Below, piece by piece: positions 56,499 through 64,000 of a DNA stretch of 64,000 nucleotides. The stretch is taken from NCBI GenBank assembly GCA_025350815.1, contig JANXXE010000014.1:1-64000 (forward strand), written 5' to 3'. A program made the translations under genes and the position numbers. Source of the DNA: Myxococcales bacterium. Its GTDB lineage: Bacteria > Myxococcota_A > Polyangia > Fen-1088. The notes beneath the pieces are model-generated. The model was not told the DNA's origin, made no database searches, and saw nothing but the letters and a program-made list of their open reading frames with translations. How positions within the stretch are numbered: position 1 is the stretch's first letter; the number at the start of each line of letters is the position of its first letter.

Positions 56499-57281
56499 AT
56501 GCGTCTGTCCTTGATCATTGCCGTTGCCATCTTCTGCGTCGCAGGCGTGCCATCGATTTCACACGCCGTGGATCCTTTCGAGGTTCAGGTCTACGAAGGC
56601 GACATCAACGATCCGGGCCAGGCGGGCCTGGAACTGCACACGAACTACACGGCATCGGGCCGCAAGGTGGCCGAGTACCCGGGCGAGGCGACCCCACACC
56701 GGTTGTTGCGCACCACAATCGAGCCGTCGTTTGCCCTGACGTCCTGGTGGGAGTTGGGCGCGTACCTGCAATTCGCCACGGCCACGAAAGATGTCGCCGA
56801 GCACTTCGGCGGCTTCAAGCTGCGCAGCAAGTTCATCGCGCCCCGTTCGGTCAGCGAAAGGCTGGGCGGCCTCGTTCTGGGCCTTAATATCGAAGTGGGC
56901 CGCGGCGCCGCCGCCTTCGGCGGAACGGACTGGGACACCGAGATTCGCCCCATCCTGGCCTATGCAACCAAGCGCTGGTTCTTCGCGCTGAACCCGATTT
57001 TGGGCTGGGCGCTGACCGGCGACACACACGCGGCGCCCGCGTTCGAGCCGGCCGGCAAGATCCGCTTCGACACGGGCAAGCGCGTCGGCATCGGCGTCGA
57101 ATACTTCGCGGGACTCGGACGCCTGAACGACGTCGGCCCGTTCCAACATCAGGAACACGTCGTCTACGTCGTCGGCGATCTGCTGGATGGGCCCGTCGAA
57201 CTGAACATCGGCGTGGGCCGCGGCCTGACCGACGCGACAGACGACTGGACCGTGAAGACGATCGTCGGCAAGACCTTCTGA
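56499..57281 (+). CDS. Predicted outer-membrane protein of unknown family
   Basis: The start is placed at the ATG at 56499, giving 260 residues; the tracked ATG at 56490 adds three. A signal peptide ends near SHA (residue 23). The rest has amphipathic strands (FEVQVYEGDINDPGQAGLELHTNYTAS, LGAYLQFATATKD, VGIGVEYFAGLGRLNDVG) and ends in Phe (TIVGKTF), which suits a small barrel. No family name is recognised. It converges with the long protease-thioredoxin gene. Confidence 0.65.
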   Translation: MRLSLIIAVAIFCVAGVPSISHAVDPFEVQVYEGDINDPGQAGLELHTNYTASGRKVAEYPGEATPHRLLRTTIEPSFALTSWWELGAYLQFATATKDVAEHFGGFKLRSKFIAPRSVSERLGGLVLGLNIEVGRGAAAFGGTDWDTEIRPILAYATKRWFFALNPILGWALTGDTHAAPAFEPAGKIRFDTGKRVGIGVEYFAGLGRLNDVGPFQHQEHVVYVVGDLLDGPVELNIGVGRGLTDATDDWTVKTIVGKTF

Positions 57282-57282
57282 A

Positions 57283-59628
57283 CTACGGCTTCGCTGCGAC
57301 GCCGTCCCAATGCCAACCCGTGATTCCGAGCCCCGGGGCGTAGCCCGTCTTGTAGCTGGCCACCTTGCCCAGACCGTCAACCAACACGAAGGTGGGAAAG
57401 CCACTGACGCCGTAACCCAGGAAGGCCTTGCGGCTGTCGTCGAGCGCGACGACGTCGGGGAAGGGGTGGGCGAATTGTTTGAAGAAGGCGTCTACGATTT
57501 CGACCGGCTCGTCGGTGATGGCGATGACGGGCGTCTGGCGCTGACGGGCGAAGGCCATCACCTCGGGCAGCGAGGCCTTGCAGGGGCCACACCATGTGGC
57601 CCAGAACAGCAGTAGGTGGGGACCGGTGCCGACAAGGGTCGCGGGCAGCCTGCCCCGGTACGGCGTGACCTTCAACGCGGGCGCCGCGTCGCCTGCCTTC
57701 GGCGGACCACGCATCTCGGGCAGCACCATCGGGTAGGGCTTGGGTAGAATCGTGACAGTCTTCTTTTCCGTGCCGCGAACCAGCACCATCGGCCGCGGCA
57801 CCCCCACCGTCGACAAGAAAGTCCACGAGCGCACCTGATTGCGTTCCGTGAAGGGCGCATCCGGGGGGCCAAGCAGAATGTCGCCGGTCTCGATGCCCGC
57901 CGCCTCGGCGGCAGAGCCTGGCATCACGCCGACGACGAAGGTCGCTCCTTCGGCGTCACCGAGGGCCAGGGCCTTGCGCGGGCCAGGCGGCACCACGTCA
58001 AATTTGATACCAAGCCACGCCGGCAAAACCCGTTGCGCCAGGCGCATGTCGTCGTCAAACGCCGGAAACGGATCGCCAGCGACGGGCGAAACGACAGGCG
58101 TGGCTGCGGGTGACAGCGCGAAATCCTCGCAGCCGCGTAGCGCCTCGAAACCGGCGCGTTCGGCGGGCGTGCCGCGCGTGCGCAGGTAGGTGCGCCCCGC
58201 AATTTGATCAAGCAGGGCGCGCAGGCGCAGGACGACGGCAAGGCGAACCTCCATCCGGTACGCCACCGCCGCAGAGGTCGTGGCCTTGTCGTGCAGGGTG
58301 CGCAGACGCGTCCAGGTTTCGCTGTTGCCCTGACTGAACTTGCCAAGGTCGGCCAACAACTTTGGCGACATCAGGCGGGCCTCGGAGGCCGGCAACGACT
58401 GAAGCGCCGTCGGCGTCAGGCGATCCTTCCAGTCGGACCGCGCGGCCACAAAGCGCGAAAGCCCGGCGCGGTTGAGATCGCCCAGGGCGTCCTTCCAGGC
58501 CTGAGCGTGTGTCTTCAGGGTGCCCGTCACGTCGGGCAGTCGTTTGGTCTGATCGGCAAGTTCAGCCGCCGAGCGCGGACCAAAAAGACCGAAGGCGCGA
58601 CCGATGCGATCCAGCAAACGCAGTTCGGGCTCCCACGCGGCGCGATCCCGCCAGGCTTCGCCCAGCAGTTCGTCGACCAGCTGGTCCACCGGAATTTTGC
58701 GTGTCTTGGCGACGGCGGCCAGCAGATCGCCCAAATATTTATCGGAGGTTCGCAGCGGCACGTCAGGCGTGGCATCCAGCGCCAGCGTCTCGTCGTGGGA
58801 CGCCGCAAAACGGCGCGACGCCGCCAGCGCGCGCAGAAACACGAATGAATGACCGACGTTGTCGCGTCCCAGATTTTCGGCGTAGCAGCCGTAGGCGGGG
58901 CGATCGGCGGTCGACGAAAAGTATCCACAGAACCCACCGTCCGGCTGGCCGCCCCGGCCGGCGCGCCGGGACAGCAACTGCGCGAAGCCGCCCGAGTAGC
59001 ACTGGGACATGAGGCTGACGACGCGCACTCCGCGGTCCAGGGTCGCAAGCAAGGTCCCCAGTTCCCCGACGGTGAGCGATTCGTCCTTGCCCCACAAGGT
59101 GATCTGGTTGTCGTCCTGGGGATGTTCGCCCTTGCGTCCGTGATCCGTCACGTACAGCAACAGCGTGTCGCCCGGATGCAGCCGCGTGCGCGCCTGGGCA
59201 AACCAGGCACCGATCGACGACTTGGTCGCGGGCTTCAGGGTCAGACCCTCGACGGCGGAATTCTGGTAGGTCACCGGGATTTGCAACGTCTGACCGACAG
59301 GCGTGCCGTCCAGCAGCCAGAACGACGCTTCGCGCTCGCGATCACGTACGGCCAGATCCTGGGCGGGGTCGGCGCCGTCGCCGCTGAATACCGAGATCCG
59401 ATCGTGCGCGATGCCCGCCCCGGTCAATAGCTTGGCCAACTCGCGCACGTGCAACAGGTGGGACTGATAGTTGATGGCGGGCGAGCCACCACCATTGATC
59501 ATCAGAACATGAACGTGCGCCGGCGGCAGCGGCGGCGCCGACGATGAACCGTCGACCTTGGCGAACAAAACGCCCGGTCGCGCAAAAATTGAGACCAGCA
59601 GTGACAGCAAGACAAGCAGGGGACGCAC
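57283..59628 (-). CDS. Exported legumain/caspase-like protease fused to PDZ and TlpA-type thioredoxin domains
   Basis: The 781-residue product has a signal peptide (1-23). A C13/caspase-like protease domain (about 38-270) has the catalytic histidine in YVTDHGRKG (His163) and cysteine in SQCYSGGF (Cys210). A helical region follows (about 330-500), then a PDZ domain (about 535-630) with VMPGSAAEAAGIETGDILLGPPD. The C-terminal domain (about 645-765) is a TlpA/ResA-like thioredoxin with WCGPC at 679-683 and the cis-proline region SGFPTF. It should act in the periplasm or outside the cell. Such a chain links proteolysis to disulfide redox control; I know of no described example. The signal peptide and motifs are directly visible. 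Confidence 0.85.
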   Translation of the reverse strand: MRPLLVLLSLLVSIFARPGVLFAKVDGSSSAPPLPPAHVHVLMINGGGSPAINYQSHLLHVRELAKLLTGAGIAHDRISVFSGDGADPAQDLAVRDREREASFWLLDGTPVGQTLQIPVTYQNSAVEGLTLKPATKSSIGAWFAQARTRLHPGDTLLLYVTDHGRKGEHPQDDNQITLWGKDESLTVGELGTLLATLDRGVRVVSLMSQCYSGGFAQLLSRRAGRGGQPDGGFCGYFSSTADRPAYGCYAENLGRDNVGHSFVFLRALAASRRFAASHDETLALDATPDVPLRTSDKYLGDLLAAVAKTRKIPVDQLVDELLGEAWRDRAAWEPELRLLDRIGRAFGLFGPRSAAELADQTKRLPDVTGTLKTHAQAWKDALGDLNRAGLSRFVAARSDWKDRLTPTALQSLPASEARLMSPKLLADLGKFSQGNSETWTRLRTLHDKATTSAAVAYRMEVRLAVVLRLRALLDQIAGRTYLRTRGTPAERAGFEALRGCEDFALSPAATPVVSPVAGDPFPAFDDDMRLAQRVLPAWLGIKFDVVPPGPRKALALGDAEGATFVVGVMPGSAAEAAGIETGDILLGPPDAPFTERNQVRSWTFLSTVGVPRPMVLVRGTEKKTVTILPKPYPMVLPEMRGPPKAGDAAPALKVTPYRGRLPATLVGTGPHLLLFWATWCGPCKASLPEVMAFARQRQTPVIAITDEPVEIVDAFFKQFAHPFPDVVALDDSRKAFLGYGVSGFPTFVLVDGLGKVASYKTGYAPGLGITGWHWDGVAAKP

Positions 59629-59719
59629 GCCCCCACCCTACCCCTTGCCGCCAGGACACGACAAGAAGCGCGGACCTTCCACAGAGGCAACGCCCGACGC
59701 TTGAACACCGCCGCGCGCC

Positions 59720-62182
59720 GTGCGATATCTCCGTCACTTCATGCAGCAGACTGGCCCGTCACCGCCCGGGCGCCCGCGGCGCCTGCTGAACGCCGCATTA
59801 CTGATCCTCGCAGCGGCACTGGCCTTCCGGGCCGCGCGCGCCAAGGCGGGGTACTGGAATACTGATGACGCGGCCATCACCTATGTGCACGCGTTTGCCC
59901 TGGCCGATCACGGCTCGGCGTCGGCCTATGCGGAAGGGCCCAGCGTCGAGGGCTACAGCAACCCACTGCTTTACGGTCTTGTCGCAGCCCTGCGATTCGT
60001 CCATCTCTTCGATCCGATCAGGACCCACCTCGTTGTCGAAGCAGCGCTATTCGGACTGGCGGTCTTGTGCGTCTTCCTGACCGTGGCGGCGCGGGCCGGA
60101 CAAGGGGCGGCAGGTCTCGCTGCGGCTGCGTTTGTGCTGTCCGAGTTGATGACACCCGCAACCTGGGCCTGGTACGGCTCGGGCCTCGAGAACGCGCTGC
60201 TGACGGCGGGGCTGGCCGCGTTGCTTTGGCGGGCCGACGTGATCCTACGAAACGGCGCCCGTCCCCTGGTGGATGGTTGTCTGGCGTTGGCAGTGGCGCT
60301 GATCCGTCCAGAAGCGGTCTTGTACGCGGCAGCGTTCCATATCTTTCTGTTGGCGACAGTGCTGCTGCGTGGGCGTCGTTCCCAGGCAGGCCACCTCAGA
60401 GGAATCTTCGGCGCGATGTTGGTCTCCTTGCTTCTGGCGGCGACCTTGCTGGCACTGCGATACGCTGTCTACCGAGATCTTCTTCCGAATACCTACTACG
60501 CCAAGATCACCGGCACGGGCTTCATGGCTCACCTGCGCCCGTATGTTTTGCCTCTGATGGGCGGCTACCACTACACCTATGCCTTTGCGGCGTCGACCGT
60601 GGTTCTGTTGCTGCTGCCGGCCTGGCGCGCGCCCGGTTTTCTGCTGTTGTTGCTATGGCTGGGCAGCACCCTGTTGCCGGGTTTCAAGGGTTCCGACTGG
60701 ATGGGCGAGCACCGTTTCGCCACGGCCCTGTTCGCGACCGGCCACATCGCCTTCGGACTTCTGGTGGGCGCCTGCTACTCGTCGGGCGGCACGGCCCACG
60801 CGCGACGGGCGCAGCTGTCAGCCGGCGCGTTGGTCGTCGCCGCGGCCGTCTTGCTGCATCTGCGAGGCAACCCGATCCTGTCGCCGCCCCCCTTGCATCC
60901 GATCACCATCGGCGAAATTGCGTACGAACAAGGCGCCCGCCGCATTGATCACCAACGCCGCCTGGGACTGATAAACCCGACGGTGATTCTGCCAGACGCT
61001 GGCGGCAGTCAGCTTGTCGGTGGCTTTCGGATGCTCGACTCGGGCCGCTTGACGGACTACCAACTGGCGCACCTATGGGGAACGCGCCCGCGCCTGCCCG
61101 AGATCAACCAGTACGAACACCAGGAACAGCGGGCTGACCTGGTAGACGGCAACGCGATCGCGTTCTGGTCCTTCGACCTGGCCCAAATCGGTTGGCATTT
61201 CCTCCGCAACCCGGACCTGAGGATGCTGCCCCGACGCGAACTGGTCGAGGTCGCCGACCTTCCCGCCGGCCTCACCCCCGTCATCGATCAGCCGGACTGT
61301 CGCATTTATGTGTCCGAATCCACCGTCTGGACAGCGGCCCCGTCCGGACTTGTGCGGGTCGAAGTGCTGGTGCAGCGGGCGTCCGCGGTGGGCATCCGGA
61401 ATATTCGGGCCACGGCCCGCCTCGGCGACCACGATACCGACACCGCCCGCCTGGTGCCGTACGGCGACGATCTGGGCCCGGGCATCGAACGACGCGCATT
61501 CTTGCTGGGCGCGCCCGCCGCCGCCGGTCGCTACGACGTCACATTAACTGTGCAACTGCCGGACGGGACGACGCCCCAAACAGTGGCAATCGGTGTCGTC
61601 GAGGTTCTGGCCGATCCGCAGCGACGGGCAGAAGCCATCCGCCAGCGGCTGACACAACCCGGCGTCGACGCCCGCCAGCAAGCGCGCCTTTTGGCGACGT
61701 TCCGTGAGCAGTCCATCGAACGTTTGCGCCACCGGGACTGGGTGGCCCAGGCCGACGGCCTGCACCTGGCCAGCCTGAAACGCAGCGCCGAACAGTCCGT
61801 CTTCCTTGCGCGTCTGACGTGGGACGCGCGCATGGCGTCGCAGCAGGATGTGCCCCACGAACTGGATTCCCTGTCCGCGACTGTCATCGACGCCGTTTTG
61901 CAGGACGCCGGGTGTGAGAAACGCGCGCCTGCGGACACCATACTGTGCCTGGGCCAGACGGTAGACTGGCTGCGCGGCCTCGGCTACTTCGGTGTGGCAG
62001 ACCGTCTTGATGTCCGACAACAGTCTGCTGCGGTCTTTGCGCGCCTGGACGGCGCCGATCTTCCCGTCCGCTACCGCGCGCTGGTCGGACTGACGCTGCT
62101 TTGGCCCGCGGATATGACCCGGCAGAAGGAACTGCTGGCGCTGCGCGAACAATTGTCGCCGCTGCCTGTTCTGCGCCCGTAA
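59720..62182 (+). CDS. GT-C-type polytopic glycosyltransferase with long C-terminal extracytoplasmic domain
   Basis: The 820-residue protein has about ten membrane helices in the first 400 residues. The first loop has the GT-C motif YWNTDDAAITYVHAF, followed by EGPSVEGYSNPLLYGL, resembling AftB-like arabinofuranosyltransferases and related lipid-carrier-dependent enzymes. LLPNTYYAKITGTG and SDWMGEHRFAT are typical of this group. The last 400 residues are hydrophilic and probably periplasmic, perhaps sugar-binding. It presumably moves a sugar from a polyprenyl phosphate to an envelope acceptor. Divergent from the protease-thioredoxin gene; no other glycan genes adjoin. Confidence 0.8.
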   Translation: MRYLRHFMQQTGPSPPGRPRRLLNAALLILAAALAFRAARAKAGYWNTDDAAITYVHAFALADHGSASAYAEGPSVEGYSNPLLYGLVAALRFVHLFDPIRTHLVVEAALFGLAVLCVFLTVAARAGQGAAGLAAAAFVLSELMTPATWAWYGSGLENALLTAGLAALLWRADVILRNGARPLVDGCLALAVALIRPEAVLYAAAFHIFLLATVLLRGRRSQAGHLRGIFGAMLVSLLLAATLLALRYAVYRDLLPNTYYAKITGTGFMAHLRPYVLPLMGGYHYTYAFAASTVVLLLLPAWRAPGFLLLLLWLGSTLLPGFKGSDWMGEHRFATALFATGHIAFGLLVGACYSSGGTAHARRAQLSAGALVVAAAVLLHLRGNPILSPPPLHPITIGEIAYEQGARRIDHQRRLGLINPTVILPDAGGSQLVGGFRMLDSGRLTDYQLAHLWGTRPRLPEINQYEHQEQRADLVDGNAIAFWSFDLAQIGWHFLRNPDLRMLPRRELVEVADLPAGLTPVIDQPDCRIYVSESTVWTAAPSGLVRVEVLVQRASAVGIRNIRATARLGDHDTDTARLVPYGDDLGPGIERRAFLLGAPAAAGRYDVTLTVQLPDGTTPQTVAIGVVEVLADPQRRAEAIRQRLTQPGVDARQQARLLATFREQSIERLRHRDWVAQADGLHLASLKRSAEQSVFLARLTWDARMASQQDVPHELDSLSATVIDAVLQDAGCEKRAPADTILCLGQTVDWLRGLGYFGVADRLDVRQQSAAVFARLDGADLPVRYRALVGLTLLWPADMTRQKELLALREQLSPLPVLRP

Positions 62183-62190
62183 GCCTCCCG

Positions 62191-63618
62191 TCAGATCTTG
62201 ACCTGCTTCCAGGTGCCGCGCCGGAACAGCGCCACACTGACCACGGCCAAGGTCGAAAAGGCGATGGCGATCGCCGCGAAGACCCCGGGTGGTCCGAAAC
62301 CCAACGGGCGCGCCAGCAACCACGCCAGCGGGATCTCCCAGCACCAGTGGCAGCCGAGGTTGATCAGCGTCGGCGTGCGCGTGTCCCCGGCGCCGTTGAA
62401 CGCCTGGGTCACGACCATGCCGTAGGCGTAGAACACAAAACCCGCGCTGACGATTCGCAGCGCGTGCGTGCCGTGCGCGAGGACCCCAGCCTCGGTGGTG
62501 AAAAGCCGCACGATGGCCTCGCCGAAGATCACGAACAGCAAGCCCGTGCCTCCCAGAAAAATCAGGTTGTAAAATGCGGCTCGCCAAACGGCCTGTTCGG
62601 CGCGCTGCGGGTTTCCGGCGCCCAGATTCTGACCCACCAGGGTCGCAGCCGCGTTCGCCATGCCCCACGATGGCAAAAGGGCGAACAGCACAACCCGTAC
62701 CGCGATGGTGTACCCCGCCAGGGCGGCGCTGCCAAAGGTGGAAAGGATACGCACCAGGCCCACCCAACTGGTCGTCCCGATTAGCGACTGGAAGACACCG
62801 CTGCGGCAGATGCGCATGATGGTGCGAAGAGATTCGCGGTCGACCCGCAGGTGCGCACGGCGGATCACGAGGTTCCCGCGGCCCGCGGCCAACGCCCGCA
62901 ACTGGTACAGGACACCCGTGCCGCGACCGATTGTCGTCGCGATCGCGGCGCCCACGACCCCCAGTTTCGGGAACGGCCCCCAGCCAAAAACCAAGAAGGG
63001 GCCAAGCGCGATGTTGATGCTGTTCGCCAGCCACAACGTGCGCATGGCGATGGCGGCATCCCCGGCGCCCCGGAAGGCTGCATTGATGAGGAAAAGCAAC
63101 ACCACTGTCACGCTGCCGCCCAGCATGACGCGCGTGAAGCCAGCACCCACCGCCACCACCGCCGGCGACGCACCCATGGCCGCCAGCAACTTCGGCCCAA
63201 GAGCGCCGCCCAGCAGGCCCACCATCACCGACAGGCCGACGCCCAGGAGAATCGCCTGGACTGCCCCGCGTGCGGCGCCGTCGGGATCCTTTTCGCCCGT
63301 GCGTCGGGACACGACGGCAGCCACGCCCATGGAAAGGCCCATGGCCAGCGCATAGATGAGGATCAGCATGGATTCCGTCAGACCGACGGCGGCCACCGCG
63401 TTCGCGCCCAGTTTCGACACCCAGAAAATGTCCACGACGGCAAAGACCGACTCCATGATCATTTCGAGGACCATGGGAATGGCGATCAGCGCGATGGCGC
63501 GCCCTGGCGCTAACCGCGTGAGATCACGACGTGAGCCTCCCAGCGCCTCGCGTACAAGGGACCACAGGGACTGACCTTCGGGGGCTGGGGCCTCGGGTCT
63601 GACCGGCAATGCGCTCAT
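62191..63618 (-). CDS. MATE-family multidrug/cation antiporter
   Basis: The start is placed at the ATG at 63618 (MSALPVRPEAPAPEG), giving 475 residues; the tracked ORF adds eight. About twelve membrane helices are arranged in two related halves, starting AIALIAIPMVLEMIMESVFAVVDIFWVSKLG, the classic MATE N-terminus. The second half shows the repeat (GVFQSLIGTTSWVGLVRIL...AGYTIAVRVVLFALLPSWGMANAAATLVGQNLGAGNPQRAEQAVW). Members export drugs, toxins or secondary metabolites using a sodium or proton gradient. It converges with the glycosyltransferase gene. Confidence 0.93.
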   Translation of the reverse strand: MSALPVRPEAPAPEGQSLWSLVREALGGSRRDLTRLAPGRAIALIAIPMVLEMIMESVFAVVDIFWVSKLGANAVAAVGLTESMLILIYALAMGLSMGVAAVVSRRTGEKDPDGAARGAVQAILLGVGLSVMVGLLGGALGPKLLAAMGASPAVVAVGAGFTRVMLGGSVTVVLLFLINAAFRGAGDAAIAMRTLWLANSINIALGPFLVFGWGPFPKLGVVGAAIATTIGRGTGVLYQLRALAAGRGNLVIRRAHLRVDRESLRTIMRICRSGVFQSLIGTTSWVGLVRILSTFGSAALAGYTIAVRVVLFALLPSWGMANAAATLVGQNLGAGNPQRAEQAVWRAAFYNLIFLGGTGLLFVIFGEAIVRLFTTEAGVLAHGTHALRIVSAGFVFYAYGMVVTQAFNGAGDTRTPTLINLGCHWCWEIPLAWLLARPLGFGPPGVFAAIAIAFSTLAVVSVALFRRGTWKQVKI

Positions 63619-63719
63619 GGGGGTGGGGAACTGTATCCTCAAGCGGTCGGCGAAAACGCCCGATCCCTGGTCACATCAAAGTCCCGGGCAGTGACGCGCG
63701 GGCCATTGCCACGCCAGCA

Positions 63720-63723
63720 GGAG
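63720..63723 (+). promoter_or_regulatory. Ribosome binding site for the right-edge lipoprotein gene
   Basis: GGAG lies four bases before the ATG at 63728. Confidence 0.55.
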
Positions 63724-63727
63724 AGCC

Positions 63728-64000
63728 ATGACGCGATTGAGCCTTAGCCTGTATTGCCTGTTTGCCGGAAGCGCAGCCCTGGTACTGGGCGGCTGCGGCG
63801 GCGAGAAACAGAACGGATCGCCGGGCGGCGGTGGCCAGGGGGGCGTGGCGGCCAAGGGCGGAACCGACGGCGCCGTGCCGACAACGCGCGCCCTGCGAAT
63901 CGTCTCTGCACCTGTGCAGAACGCCAGCACGGGCGAGCGCACGCGCTACCGCGTGGTCGCGTCCCAAGCAGGCGCCACCTACTCGCTCAAGCGCGCGCCG
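63728..64000 (+). CDS. N-terminal part of a lipoprotein gene, cut by the window edge
   Basis: Missing from the ORF track because it has no stop before the edge. From the ATG at 63728 the frame is open for 91 codons: MTRLSLSLYCLFAGSAALVL and then the lipobox LGGCGGEK. After it comes a Gly-rich segment and a domain start (TRALRIVSAPVQNASTGERTRYRV), which may be an Ig-like or fibronectin-like fold. It is divergent from the MATE gene. The remainder lies outside the window, so the function cannot be given. Confidence 0.8.
   Translation, partial: MTRLSLSLYCLFAGSAALVLGGCGGEKQNGSPGGGGQGGVAAKGGTDGAVPTTRALRIVSAPVQNASTGERTRYRVVASQAGATYSLKRAP

Noticed and set aside
61544-63034. Minus-strand ORF of 496 residues
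   Set aside because: It overlaps the MATE gene in another frame and the glycosyltransferase antisense; both real genes have strong motifs.

Overview
The window looks like chromosomal DNA of a high-GC myxobacterium (Myxococcota). The signs are a MYXO-CTERM-like sorting tail on a predicted secreted polysaccharide lyase, an outer-membrane protein resembling the myxobacterial TIGR04551 family, an Alternative Complex III plus caa3-type oxidase operon, and many signal-peptide proteins rich in Ala, Pro and Asp. No rRNA, tRNA, CRISPR array, insertion sequence or prophage was seen. This taxonomic reading is inference; no database search was possible.

Layout. 1-3.6 kb (minus strand): a BlaI-type repressor with an M56 sensor protease that runs off the left edge, then an AbiEi/AbiEii toxin-antitoxin pair. 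3.9-14.9 kb (plus): a tight six-gene operon with a DUF4175-like coiled-coil membrane protein, a TPR/peptidase-MA protein, a beta-helix lipoprotein with a Cys-rich insertion, a MoxR ATPase, a DUF58 protein and a BatA-like membrane protein. 14.9-15.2 kb holds debris, including the 5' end of an MBOAT acyltransferase. 15.2-17.1 kb (minus): a phosphopantetheinyl transferase and a NagZ-like GH3 enzyme. 17.2-19.5 kb (plus): methylmalonyl-CoA epimerase coupled to an outer-membrane protein. 19.5-21.6 kb: a TPR protein with a probable 3' frameshift, divergent from an FTR1-type iron permease and a DUF423 protein.

21.6-34.2 kb (minus) is one respiratory superoperon: ActA-B-C-D-E-F (quinol:cytochrome c oxidoreductase), a small membrane protein, a Sco copper chaperone, and oxidase subunits II, I, III and IV. 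Together they would carry electrons from quinol to oxygen. 34.3-38.2 kb: a TonB-dependent receptor-like protein paired with a predicted propeller lipoprotein.

38.2-45.3 kb (minus) is a regulatory phosphotransferase cluster: RpoN, HPF, EIIA-Ntr, HPr kinase, RapZ, a mannose-type EIIA, HPr and enzyme I. No sugar permease is present, so it is probably a signalling system. PyrG follows upstream.

47.5-64 kb is a mosaic of cell-envelope genes (barrel proteins, a coiled-coil protein, lipoproteins, a GT-C glycosyltransferase, a MATE exporter) mixed with housekeeping enzymes (FAH-family hydrolase, TrmO, QueG, a HAD phosphatase). The most unusual gene is a predicted exported protein joining a legumain/caspase-like protease, a PDZ domain and a TlpA-type thioredoxin in one chain. 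The right edge cuts a lipoprotein gene that the ORF track misses.
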